Below, piece after piece: positions 18,704 to 26,251 of a DNA stretch of 64,000 nucleotides. The stretch comes from CATQHS01 sp965203375 (GTDB lineage: Bacteria; Actinomycetota; Acidimicrobiia; Acidimicrobiales; Aldehydirespiratoraceae), in contig OZ241886.1 of NCBI GenBank assembly GCA_965203375.1, forward strand, positions 3,224,001 through 3,288,000, in the 5' to 3' direction. Below the pieces are notes generated by a model. That model was not told the origin of the DNA and searched no databases. It worked only from the letters and a program-made list of their open reading frames with translations. The position numbers were made by a program, and so were the translations under genes. The stretch's first letter is position 1. The number at the start of each line of letters is the position of its first letter.

Positions 18704-19468
18704 ATGGGTTTGGAAACCAGTGAAGAACAGGCCGAGACTGAGCAGACCGACTTCCAGATGCCGTCGATGGCAGACGACGACCTGCTCCACGACGAACTCC
18801 TCGAGTACGCCCTCGGAGAGAGCGACCCCGCCTCCGCCGCCACAGCCGAGGCCCATCTCGCCGACTGCCTGTACTGCCGCAAACGCCTCAACCGGATCAA
18901 GATCGATGATCCGCGCCTTGAACCGCCGGCCTTCGCCGTGTCAGCCCCGCCGGTCTCAGAGGAAGCCCTCAAGCTCCTCGCCGCCCACCCGCCGGCCCGC
19001 ATCGAATCCGACCAGGTCTGGTACGCCCGAGGCGAACACTCACAGCTCATGGTGTGGGTCAGCCATGAACCCATCGGTTTCGATGGGTTCATGGCCCATG
19101 CCGTCACGACCAACATCGACGCCGTCGACCCCAGCGCGCTGATCGTGGACCTGCCCAAGATCGGGCCGGTGGCAGTCTTCTCCTCCATATTCGGCCTAGT
19201 GCCCAAATCCAAGCTCGAGGCCCACCTAGGCGATTTGGACATCGCATCCGACCTCAATCGGCTCTTCAAGGGAGACCGATCCGACCTCAAAACCGGCCGC
19301 CCGATCACCGACCCCAACGACGAGCGGATCGAGTTCGGCATGTTTCTCGCCGACCAACTCGCAGACCTAGACCCGATCATCGAAAACCTCGACGAGGAAG
19401 ACGACGACACCTTTCCCGCCGATTTGGCAGCAGCAGGGTCAGCGGCCGGGCCGGGAATCTCGGATTAG
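18704..19468 (+). CDS. Zinc-finger (anti-sigma-like) protein of unknown function
   Basis: A 254-residue acidic protein with a strong ribosome site. Residues about 48-62 (AEAHLADCLYCRKRL) form an HxxxCxxC unit as in ZAS anti-sigma factors and zf-HC2 proteins. There is no membrane helix, so it would be a soluble variant. The following part (residues 80-200) contains beta-rich segments (SDQVWYARGEHSQLMVWVS), and the C-terminus is very acidic (ENLDEEDDDTF). No sigma factor gene is adjacent, which weakens the anti-sigma idea. The coding sequence contains a long perfect hairpin at 19062-19095. It converges on the small HTH gene, with the two stop codons overlapping. Confidence 0.7.
   Translation: MGLETSEEQAETEQTDFQMPSMADDDLLHDELLEYALGESDPASAATAEAHLADCLYCRKRLNRIKIDDPRLEPPAFAVSAPPVSEEALKLLAAHPPARIESDQVWYARGEHSQLMVWVSHEPIGFDGFMAHAVTTNIDAVDPSALIVDLPKIGPVAVFSSIFGLVPKSKLEAHLGDLDIASDLNRLFKGDRSDLKTGRPITDPNDERIEFGMFLADQLADLDPIIENLDEEDDDTFPADLAAAGSAAGPGISD
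19062..19095. repeat. Perfect 15-bp inverted repeat with 4-nt loop inside a coding sequence
   Basis: GCCATGAACCCATCG (19062-19076), loop GTTT, then its exact reverse complement (19081-19095). It encodes part of SHEPIGFDGFMA in frame. A perfect 15-bp hairpin inside a gene is unusual and may be a protein site, an RNA structure or a recent inversion-type duplication. Confidence 0.85.
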
Positions 19469-19632
19469 GTACCCGAGGATCGGTATTTGTCAATAGCGTC
19501 CGGCGGCACGTGGGCGATGCCTTTATGCATCACATAGCCGATTCTGCGCTCGTGCATGAGAACAAGCAGTTCTTTGGTGGTGATCCCCAGCCGTTTGGCC
19601 GCCTGGGTCGCTCGGAGCGGTTTCTCAGCCAT
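19465..19632 (-). CDS. Small excisionase/MerR-like helix-turn-helix protein
   Basis: A 55-residue protein with the pattern TQAAKRLGITTKELLVLMHE typical of MerR/AlpA-type DNA-binding domains, followed by IDKYRSSGT. A GGGAGG ribosome site stands just before the ATG at 19632. The gene is much shorter than its open frame, which runs on upstream into the dioxygenase region. Its role could be a local repressor or a leftover excisionase; no integrase gene is visible in the window. Confidence 0.65.
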   Translation of the reverse strand: MAEKPLRATQAAKRLGITTKELLVLMHERRIGYVMHKGIAHVPPDAIDKYRSSGT

Positions 19633-19664
19633 GCTCGCCTCCCGGTGAATTGTCCGAGCCGATT

Positions 19665-20486
19665 CTAGGGTTGAGGGCCTGAACTCTTCAACCAAATGAT
19701 GGGAAAATGCTCGTCGGGGAGGGAATCGTCGCCGGGGGTGCGGTAGCGGCCGTAGATGGGGCCCATGCCCTCGTCTAGGTGGGCGGGGTTGAAGAGGGCC
19801 TCGACCGGGGCGGCGTGGATCACCAGGGCCCGGCGGTGGGCCCGGGTTTGGTTGGGGCCCGATCCGTGCCAGGTCCAGCCGTGGTGGAACGAGCCCCCGC
19901 CCGCGGCCACCTCCACCGCCGCGATCCGGTCCTCGCAGCCCGCCACCGGCCGCCGGTAGTCGGCCGGGCCGTGGAACTCCACCTCGGGGCCGTAACTGGG
20001 CGGCCACCGGTGCGAGCCCCGGACCAGCTCCATGGCCCCCGATCCGGCGGTCACATCGTCCAGGGCGATCCAGCAGGTGAGCATGTCGACGGGGGTGAAC
20101 CACCGCGAGTAGGCGTTGTCGCGGTGAAAGCCCAGCGGCCGCCCGCCCGGCGGCTTCCACAGCACGTTGTCCTGGATCAGGCGGGCCCCGGACCAGCCCC
20201 CCAGCCGGGCCAGGGCCTCCCCCACCTCGGGGGCCAGAACCGCCGCCGCCACCGTGGCGTCCGCCTTCCACCCGTTGCATATCTGGCGGGTCAGCGACGG
20301 GTCCCCCGTCCCGGACTGCCAGTTCACCTCGTCGGGAGGCGTCCCGGTCTCGAACTCGCCGGCGAACAGGGCGTCGAAGCGGGCCCGCAGCGGCTCGATC
20401 ATCGCCGGGTCGACCAGCCCGTCCGCCACCACTGCGAACCCGTCGGCGGCGAACCGCGCCGCGGCCTCCTCGTCGATCAGGCCCAC
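19665..20486 (-). CDS. Phytanoyl-CoA dioxygenase (PhyH) family 2-oxoglutarate/Fe(II) oxygenase
   Basis: About 273 residues from GTG 20486 (VGLIDEEAAARFAADGF). The iron-binding HxD is in GFHRDNAYSR, the distal histidine in HHGWTWHGSGPN, and the 2-oxoglutarate arginine probably in QTRAHRRAL. The substrate is unknown; family members hydroxylate acyl-CoAs, osmolytes and quaternary amines, so an amine substrate would fit the neighbouring clusters but is not shown. The start is uncertain because no clear ribosome site is present. A near-copy of the start region (GTGGGCCTGATCAACGAGGA) lies 71 nt upstream in another frame. The gene diverges from the ligase gene at 20774. Confidence 0.8.
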   Translation of the reverse strand: MGLIDEEAAARFAADGFAVVADGLVDPAMIEPLRARFDALFAGEFETGTPPDEVNWQSGTGDPSLTRQICNGWKADATVAAAVLAPEVGEALARLGGWSGARLIQDNVLWKPPGGRPLGFHRDNAYSRWFTPVDMLTCWIALDDVTAGSGAMELVRGSHRWPPSYGPEVEFHGPADYRRPVAGCEDRIAAVEVAAGGGSFHHGWTWHGSGPNQTRAHRRALVIHAAPVEALFNPAHLDEGMGPIYGRYRTPGDDSLPDEHFPIIWLKSSGPQP

Positions 20487-20608
20487 GAGCCGACAGCGGG
20501 CCGTCTCCGACCCCTCCCCGGCGCGGCCGCCGAGGTCTCCTCGTTGATCAGGCCCACAAAGCCGATGGTAGGGCCAAGCCGACGGTAGGGCCGGCCGATG
20601 GCAGGGCC
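20477..20608. repeat. Duplicated start region plus three tandem 16-17 bp repeats in a divergent promoter region
   Basis: The dioxygenase start sequence (GTG at 20486, reading leftward) is repeated with one mismatch in the first 21 bases at GTG 20557, which opens a 26-residue ORF ending inside the gene start. Next to it are three tandem units, AAGCCGATGGTAGGGCC (20559-20575), AAGCCGACGGTAGGGCC (20576-20592) and GGCCGATGGCAGGGCC (20593-20608). They may be regulator sites or leftovers of slippage. Confidence 0.7.
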
Positions 20609-20630
20609 GGCCCGCGCCACCGGCGCCTAT

Positions 20631-20661
20631 CACTAGAGGAAAGTAGTTTCACTCGCAGTAG
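20631..20661 (+). promoter_or_regulatory. Element shared with the gmaS/mgsA divergent region
   Basis: The sequence CACTAG - about 10 nt - TTTC - 4 nt - GCAGTAG lies upstream of the ligase gene at 20774. The same three blocks in the same order, with nearly the same spacing, occur at 60860-60888 upstream of gmaS. This suggests a common operator or promoter, perhaps read by the cupin regulator encoded at 62346. Confidence 0.5.
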
Positions 20662-20773
20662 CGGCCTGCTAGCCTCCTCCGCTGGCGCGGAGCGCCGCCA
20701 ATCGGTAGGGTGCGGGACCCGGCCGGGCAGCGGGCTCGGTCGCAAGAATCAGCGAGTTGCCCTAGGGGGATTC

Positions 20774-22171
20774 ATGGCCACAGATCTCGAGCGGTTCCTG
20801 GAGGCCGACGGCCGCGAGCGCCAAGTCCAAGAGGTCGAGGCCAAGATCGAAAAGGACGGCATCCAGTACCTGTACTGCCAGTTCGTCTCGGTGACGGGCC
20901 GCATCATGGGCAAGGGCATACCGGCCAAGCACTTCGGCCTGATCGCCCGCAAGGGCTTCCAGCTCGTCTACGGGTCCACCGCCAACCTGTTCATCGACCG
21001 CCTCGGCAACTACATCGGCTACGGCCCCGAGGCCAGGGAGCTGGTCGGCATCGCCGAGCCCGAGACCTTCATGCCTCTCCCCTGGGACCCCAAGACGGCC
21101 CGGGTGTTCTGCACCCTGTTCCGGGGCCGCGAGGAGGAGGTGGACGGCGGCGCCTACCTCACCGCCGACTGCCGGGGCAACCTCAAGCGCATCCACGCCG
21201 AGTTCGAGGCCAAGCACGGCCTGCACCTGCGGGCCGGCACCGAGCCCGAGATGATGTGGCTCAAGACCGGCCCCGACGGCAAGCCCACCGTCGAGGGCAT
21301 GACCAAGCCCAACTGCTACCACATCGACCAGTTCGCCGAGCTCCAGCCCCTCATCCACAAGGTGGTCGAGTACAGCGAGGCCATGGGCCTGGACATGGTC
21401 CAGGGCGACCACGAGGACGCCCCCGGCCAGCTCGAGCTGAACTTCTACTTCGACCGGGCCGAGCACACCGCCGACCGCCTCACCACCTACCGGCAGGTGT
21501 GCAAGCAGGTGGGCCGCGAGCTGGGCGCCTTCCCCTGCTTCATGCCCAAGCCGTTCATGGGGGTGTCGGCCAACGGCTGCCACCACAACATCTCGCTGTG
21601 GGACGGCGACGACAACAAGTTCATGCCCGAGGGCGACAACCCCCAGTTGCCGGGTCCGATCGGCATGAAGGCCATCGGCGGCATCCTCGAGCACGTCCGG
21701 GCCCTGACCTGCATCACCTCCCCCACCGTGAACTCCTACCGCCGCCTGTGGGACACCGGTTTCTGGGCCCCGGTCTACGCCGACTGGGGCTTCCAGAACC
21801 GCACCACCGCCCTGCGGGTCAGCGCCCCGGGCCGGTTCGAATACCGGTCGGTGGACTCCGCGGTCAACCCGTACCTGTCGTTCGCCGGGCTGCTCAAGGC
21901 CATGGACGACGGGCTCGACCGCAACCTCGACCCCGGCCAGCCCGAGGAGCGCAACATCTACGAGGCCATCGCCGCCGACAAGAAGGTGGAGAAGGTGCCC
22001 CTGAGCCTGGGCGAGGCGCTGGAGGCCCTGCGCAACGACGACGTGGTGCGCAGCGCCATGCCCGGCGAGATGTGGACCGTGTTCGAGCACTACAAGCGCG
22101 ACGAGTGGGAGCGCTTCCTGGCCACCGTGTCGGACTGGGACGTGGAGGAATACCTGGACGTCCTGCCATGA
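20774..22171 (+). CDS. Glutamine-synthetase-like gamma-glutamyl ligase (cluster 1)
   Basis: A 465-residue GS-fold enzyme starting ATG after TAGGGGGATTC. Catalytic-domain motifs: GTEPEMMW (metal ligands, about residue 156), GDHEDAPGQLELNF (about 217), FMPKPFMGVSANGCHHNISL (about 259) and VNPYLSFAGLL near the C-terminus. It should make a gamma-glutamyl amide from glutamate, ATP and ammonia or an amine. It heads an operon with a three-part glutamate-synthase-like enzyme, the arrangement known for methylamine assimilation. The second ligase at 60932 is closer in pattern to known GmaS/GlnT proteins, so this one may use another amine or simply ammonia. Confidence 0.8.
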   Translation: MATDLERFLEADGRERQVQEVEAKIEKDGIQYLYCQFVSVTGRIMGKGIPAKHFGLIARKGFQLVYGSTANLFIDRLGNYIGYGPEARELVGIAEPETFMPLPWDPKTARVFCTLFRGREEEVDGGAYLTADCRGNLKRIHAEFEAKHGLHLRAGTEPEMMWLKTGPDGKPTVEGMTKPNCYHIDQFAELQPLIHKVVEYSEAMGLDMVQGDHEDAPGQLELNFYFDRAEHTADRLTTYRQVCKQVGRELGAFPCFMPKPFMGVSANGCHHNISLWDGDDNKFMPEGDNPQLPGPIGMKAIGGILEHVRALTCITSPTVNSYRRLWDTGFWAPVYADWGFQNRTTALRVSAPGRFEYRSVDSAVNPYLSFAGLLKAMDDGLDRNLDPGQPEERNIYEAIAADKKVEKVPLSLGEALEALRNDDVVRSAMPGEMWTVFEHYKRDEWERFLATVSDWDVEEYLDVLP

Positions 22172-22308
22172 CCAGCCCGACCGGCGAGACCACCCAGACC
22201 ATCCAGACCGGGCGGGTCGGCGAGACCGCCCAGACCGACCGGGCGGCCGCCGACAGGCCGGCCCCCGAGGCGCCACGAACAGACTGGAGGCAGCCATGTG
22301 CGGCATAG
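22168..22308 (+). other. Small ORF bridging ligase and amidotransferase genes
   Basis: An ATGA overlap with the ligase stop opens a 46-residue Thr/Ala/Pro-rich frame (MTSPTGETTQTIQTGRVG...) that ends 13 nt inside the next gene. It resembles no protein and may be chance, but it would allow continuous ribosome passage across the spacer. Confidence 0.3.
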
Positions 22309-23225
22309 CCGGCGTCATCCACCGGGACGGCCCCGCCGACATCGGGACCGAGCTCACCCGGATGCTTCAGTCCATGAAGCACCGGGGCCCCGACTCCACC
22401 GGCTACGCCCTGTACGGGCCGGCCGACGACATGGTGGTCATCCGCTTCGTCCTGGCCGAGCCCAACGAGGCCACCGGGCTCGACTTCGAGGAGCGCCTGG
22501 AGCGGGGCCGGGCCGAGGTGGAGTCCCGCCTGGCCAAGATCGGCGCCGACGTGGCCACCATGCAGAGCGAGACCGGCTACGCCTTCAGGGCCACCATCCG
22601 CTACGGCGGCGAGCTGAAGCCGCTGGCCGACTACCTGGAGGACGTGCCCGGCTGCGAGGTCCTGTCGCTGGGCAGCTCGCTGGAGATCGTCAAGGACCTC
22701 GGCGACGCCGAGACGGTCGGCGGCCAGTACCGGCTGCCGGGGTTCACCGGCACCCACGGCATCGGCCACGTGCGCATGGCCACCGAGTCCGACGTGGACC
22801 TGGCCAGCGCCCACCCCTACTGGGCCTACCCCTTCGCCGACGTGGCCGTGGTCCACAACGGGCAGCTCACCAACTACCACCAGTGGCGGCGCCGGCTGGA
22901 GCGCCTGGGCCACCGGTTCCAGTCCGAGTGCGACTCCGAGATCATCGCCGTGTACCTGGCCGAGAAGATGTCGGGCGGCGCCCCGCTGGAGACGGCCATG
23001 AAGACCAGCCTCGACGACTTCGACGGCGTGTTCACCTACGTGTGCGTGACCGGCTCGGAGCTGGGCGTGGCCAAGGACGAGATGGCGGCCAAGCCGCTGG
23101 TGCTGTTCGAGTCGGACCCGCTGGTGGCCGTGGCCACCGAGGAGATCGCCATCCGGGCTCTGATCGGTCGCGAGGTCGAGACCCGCGACCCCTACGAGCG
23201 GGAGGTGCTGGTGTGGCAGGTGTGA
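22296..23225 (+). CDS. Class II glutamine amidotransferase subunit (cluster 1, GlxB/MgsA-like)
   Basis: A 309-residue protein starting MCGIAGVIHRDG; Cys2 is the N-terminal nucleophile of class II amidotransferases. GIGHVRMATESDVDLASAHP and DVAVVHNGQLTNYHQWRRRL are further family signatures. It supplies the gamma-glutamyl/amide-cleaving half of a glutamate-synthase-like complex whose other subunits follow (GXGXG protein, FMN protein). A good ribosome site (CTGGAGG) precedes the ATG. Its stop overlaps a GTG that opens a repeat-encoded mini-ORF. A paralogue with similar length is at 59885-60784. Confidence 0.85.
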   Translation: MCGIAGVIHRDGPADIGTELTRMLQSMKHRGPDSTGYALYGPADDMVVIRFVLAEPNEATGLDFEERLERGRAEVESRLAKIGADVATMQSETGYAFRATIRYGGELKPLADYLEDVPGCEVLSLGSSLEIVKDLGDAETVGGQYRLPGFTGTHGIGHVRMATESDVDLASAHPYWAYPFADVAVVHNGQLTNYHQWRRRLERLGHRFQSECDSEIIAVYLAEKMSGGAPLETAMKTSLDDFDGVFTYVCVTGSELGVAKDEMAAKPLVLFESDPLVAVATEEIAIRALIGREVETRDPYEREVLVWQV

Positions 23226-23329
23226 GCCCAGGCGCCGGTGCGGCCAGAGTGAGCCCAGGCGCCGGGGTGGCGCGGGCGGGAGCCGGAGTGAGCCCAGGCG
23301 CCGGGGAGGTGTCGGCATGGCCGGTGTGA
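23222..23329 (+). repeat. Triple repeat at the amidotransferase stop codon, forming a mini-ORF
   Basis: GTGAGCCCAGGCGCCGG occurs three times; the first copy contains the gene's own stop (GTGTGAGCC). Read from the GTGA overlap, it encodes a 35-residue peptide with repeated VSPGAG units that stops 13 nt inside the next gene, the same overlap length as the bridging ORF before it. Confidence 0.6.
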
Positions 23330-24114
23330 GCACGGGCTCCAAGACCGGGATCAGCTACGACGCCCGGGGCCTGGCCGAGCCCGACGCCGAGGCCCCCGGC
23401 ACGGCCGAGATCGACGGCGACCGGGCCCGCATCGACGCCACCGACCTCACCACCCGCCAGATCAACCTGGAGCTGCGCCGCCTCATATACGGCGAGGGCG
23501 TCGCCGACGTCACCGTGGCCAACCCCGGCTCCAAGCACTCGCTGGCCGTCGGCATCCTCAAGCGCTGCCGGATCAGCTTCGAGGGCTCGCCGGGCTGGTT
23601 CGCCTGCGGCCTCATAGACGGCCCCGAGGTCCGCATCAACGGCCGGGTCGGCTGGTCGTGCGCCGAGAACATGATGTCGGGCAGCGTGGTCACCGAGCGG
23701 GGCGCGGGCTCGCTCACCGGGGCCGCCCTGCGGGGCGGCGACCTGGTGATAAAGGGCGACGCCGGGGCCCGCACCGGCATCGACCAGAAGGGCGGCACCA
23801 TCATCGTGATGGGCTCGGTGGGGATCAACACCGGGTTCATGATGCAGCGGGGCCGCCAGATCATCTGCGGCGACGCCGGCAACGGCCTGGGCGACTCCAT
23901 GTACGACGGGGTCATCTACGTGGCCGGCCGGGTGGCCTCGCTGGGGATCGACTGCGTGCCCGGCGAATGGACCGGCGCCGACGCCGAGCTGATGGAGCGC
24001 AAGTTCCGCATCTACGGGCTGGGATCGCCGCCCGAGTTCCAGAAGTTCGTGTGCGGCAAGCAGCTCCACAACTACGACAGCCTCGAGCCGTCCGAGCGCA
24101 AGCTGGTCATCTAG
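23317..24114 (+). CDS. GXGXG-domain glutamate synthase-like subunit (cluster 1, GlxC/MgsB-like)
   Basis: A 265-residue beta-helix protein of the GXGXG family (the C-terminal domain of glutamate synthase). Typical repeated turns are visible: VTVANPGSKHSLAVGIL, DLVIKGDAGARTGIDQKGGT, IICGDAGNGLGDSMYDGVIY. In glutamate synthases this domain packs between the amidotransferase and synthase domains. It carries about 40 extra N-terminal residues compared with the paralogue at 59134. ATG follows GGGGAGG at good distance. The next gene starts 9 nt after its stop. Confidence 0.85.
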   Translation: MAGVSTGSKTGISYDARGLAEPDAEAPGTAEIDGDRARIDATDLTTRQINLELRRLIYGEGVADVTVANPGSKHSLAVGILKRCRISFEGSPGWFACGLIDGPEVRINGRVGWSCAENMMSGSVVTERGAGSLTGAALRGGDLVIKGDAGARTGIDQKGGTIIVMGSVGINTGFMMQRGRQIICGDAGNGLGDSMYDGVIYVAGRVASLGIDCVPGEWTGADAELMERKFRIYGLGSPPEFQKFVCGKQLHNYDSLEPSERKLVI

Positions 24115-24123
24115 GAGGCCCCG

Positions 24124-25560
24124 ATGCCACAAGAAAAGAGCGCCGCCGCCCAAGACGCCCAGGACGCGGCGCTGGTCAACGCCAACACCGACCGGCTGGG
24201 GCAGAGCCAGATCTTCACCCCCACCGTCATCAACGACATCCACGTGAAGTCCGAGCTGGGCCGCTACCGGATGCGGGGCTTCTCGATCTTCAAGAAGATA
24301 CCCCACTGGGACGAGCTGGTCTTCCTGCCCGGCACCCTCACCCGGTTCGTGATCGAGGGCTACCGGGAGAAGTGCGAGACCAAGACGGTGCTGGGGTCCC
24401 GGTTCGCCCGCAAGCCCCTGGAGCTCGACATCCCCGTCTACATCACCGGCATGAGCTTCGGGGCGCTGTCCATCGAGGCCAAGATGGCGCTGGCCAAGGG
24501 GGCGTCGATGGCCGGCACCGCCACCTGCTCGGGCGAGGGCGGCATGATCCCGCCCGAGCGGGACCTGTCCACCAAGTGGTTCTACCAGGTCATCCAGAGC
24601 CGCTACGGCTTCAACCCCCACCACCTGATGCTGGCCGACGCCATCGAGTTCTTCATCGGCCAGGGCTGCAAGGTGGGCCTGGGCGGCCACCTGATGGGCC
24701 AGAAGGTGACCGAGCAGGTGGCCGAGATGCGGTCTTTGCCCGCCGGGATCGACCAGCGGTCCCCGGCCCGCCACCCCGACTGGCTCGGCCCCGACGACCT
24801 GTCGCTGAAGATCCAGGAGATCCGGGAGGCCACCGACTACCAGGTCCCGATCCAGCTCAAGCTGGGCTCGGCCCGGGTGTACGACGACGTGCGCATGGCT
24901 GCCAAGTGCGGGCCCGACACCATCTACCTGGACGGGGCCGAGGGCGGTACCGGCGCCGGCCCCCACCTGGCCACCGAGGAGACCGGCATCCCGCTCATGG
25001 CCGCCATCCCCGAGGCCCGGCGGGCACTGGAGGACGTGGGCCTGGCCGACGACATCGACTTGGTGGTGGCCGGCGGCATCCGCAACGGCGGCGACATCGC
25101 CAAGTGCCTGGCCCTGGGGGCCAAGGCGGTGGCCATCGGATCGGCCGCCCTCATGGCCCTCAACTGCAACAAGGAGATCCCCGGCGTCACCGACTACGAG
25201 GGCACGGTCGGGGTGCCGGCCGGGCAGTGCTACCACTGCCACACCGGGCGCTGCCCGGTGGGGGTGGCCACCCAGGACGTGGAGCTGCGCAAGCGGCTCG
25301 ACGTGGACGAGGCGGCCATGCGGGTCTACAACTTCCTGATCACCCTCACCATGGAAGTGCAGATGCTGGCCCGGGCCTGCGGCAAGACCGACATCCACTC
25401 CCTGGAGCCCGAGGACCTAGCCGCCCTCACCTACGAGGCGTCGGCCATGGCCAAGGTCCCCCTGGCCGGCACCACCTACATCCCCGGCCTCACCGAGGAG
25501 CGGGCCCTGGCCGAGATGCGGGAGCTGCTGTCCAAGCAGTCCCGCGACGGGGAGGTCTGA
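24124..25560 (+). CDS. FMN-binding glutamate synthase-like subunit with iron-sulphur motif (cluster 1, GlxD-like)
   Basis: A 478-residue TIM-barrel synthase subunit. FMN/substrate motifs: ITGMSFGALSIEAKMALAKG, GAEGGTGAGPHLATEE, VVAGGIRNGGDIAKCLALGA. The CYHCHTGRCPVGV motif (about residue 370) gives the three cysteines of the [3Fe-4S] cluster of glutamate synthases. The paralogue in cluster 2 lacks all three. With the two preceding genes it should convert a gamma-glutamyl amide and a 2-oxo acid into amino acids; the true substrate is unknown. RBS AGGAGG precedes the ATG. The stop overlaps an ATG (TGATG) that opens a 32-residue repeat ORF. Confidence 0.85.
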   Translation: MPQEKSAAAQDAQDAALVNANTDRLGQSQIFTPTVINDIHVKSELGRYRMRGFSIFKKIPHWDELVFLPGTLTRFVIEGYREKCETKTVLGSRFARKPLELDIPVYITGMSFGALSIEAKMALAKGASMAGTATCSGEGGMIPPERDLSTKWFYQVIQSRYGFNPHHLMLADAIEFFIGQGCKVGLGGHLMGQKVTEQVAEMRSLPAGIDQRSPARHPDWLGPDDLSLKIQEIREATDYQVPIQLKLGSARVYDDVRMAAKCGPDTIYLDGAEGGTGAGPHLATEETGIPLMAAIPEARRALEDVGLADDIDLVVAGGIRNGGDIAKCLALGAKAVAIGSAALMALNCNKEIPGVTDYEGTVGVPAGQCYHCHTGRCPVGVATQDVELRKRLDVDEAAMRVYNFLITLTMEVQMLARACGKTDIHSLEPEDLAALTYEASAMAKVPLAGTTYIPGLTEERALAEMRELLSKQSRDGEV

Positions 25561-25658
25561 TGGCCGTGACGGCGCCGACCCGACCCGAACGACCCGACCC
25601 GAACGACCGAGGGGGCCAACCCGAACGACCGACCCGAACGACCGAGGGGGCCGCCTGA
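25560..25658 (+). other. Repeat-encoded 32-residue ORF between cluster 1 genes
   Basis: It starts in TGATG at the previous stop and ends one base before the next ATG (TGAGATG). It consists of repeats of CCCGAACGACC and GACCCGAACGACCGAGGGGG, so it is probably a slippage product rather than a protein gene. Confidence 0.3.
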
Positions 25659-25659
25659 G

Positions 25660-26112
25660 ATGACCGCACCCGACGCTCCCCGGTCCGACACCGGCATGCG
25701 GACCGTGGCCATCGACGCCGAGCAGCTCGCGGGCAAGCGGTTCGACTACCAGAGCGACATGTCGCTGGTGGAGGACATCGACCTGCTGGCCGCCACCCCC
25801 GGCGACGACATCAACTGGCTCGAGGACATCGAGCTGCTCGAGGAGGACGGCGTGCCCGCCGTCTTCGACCGGTACTCCAACTCCTTCGTCAAGATCTACT
25901 TCGACATCCCCGAGGGCCGGGAGAACGAGATGGCCCGCAAAGTGCTGGTCAAGCACCTGACCGAGGGCAACTCCTACGGCGTCATCCTCAAGGACGTCCA
26001 CTGCAAGTACGAGCAGGTCGACCTCGGCCCCTGGATCGACGAGCCCCGCGCCGTCGGCACCGACTGGAAGCCGCCCGTGCTGGAAGGCTGGGAACCCCCA
26101 GCCGCCCACTGA
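25660..26112 (+). CDS. Unknown acidic protein, last gene of cluster 1
   Basis: A 150-residue acidic protein. Segments: LVEDIDLLAATPGDDINWLE, then a possible small alpha/beta domain (NSFVKIYFDIPEGRENEMAR, SYGVILKDVHCKYEQVDLG) and a proline-rich end. I recognise no family. It is coded in the same GC-rich style as the synthase subunits and follows them closely, so it probably serves the same enzyme or pathway. The ATG stands one base after the stop of the repeat ORF. Cluster 2 has no equivalent gene, which makes it a possible specificity or assembly factor of cluster 1. Confidence 0.65.
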   Translation: MTAPDAPRSDTGMRTVAIDAEQLAGKRFDYQSDMSLVEDIDLLAATPGDDINWLEDIELLEEDGVPAVFDRYSNSFVKIYFDIPEGRENEMARKVLVKHLTEGNSYGVILKDVHCKYEQVDLGPWIDEPRAVGTDWKPPVLEGWEPPAAH

Positions 26113-26251
26113 CCTCCTGTCGTAGGGCTAAGGTTGGCCCATAGGGACCGACTCACCCATATCCACGCGCCGCGCCCTAGCAGCCAGCTATGCTTCGGTC
26201 CGCACGGTCCGCACGGTCCCAAACAGTAAGGTAGAGTACTTGGAGTTGTAG

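Noticed and set aside
22298..23329. Second long ORF across the amidotransferase gene in another frame
   Set aside because: Low-complexity Arg/Gly/His-rich shadow; only its last 35 codons, from the GTGA at 23222, are discussed as a bridging ORF.
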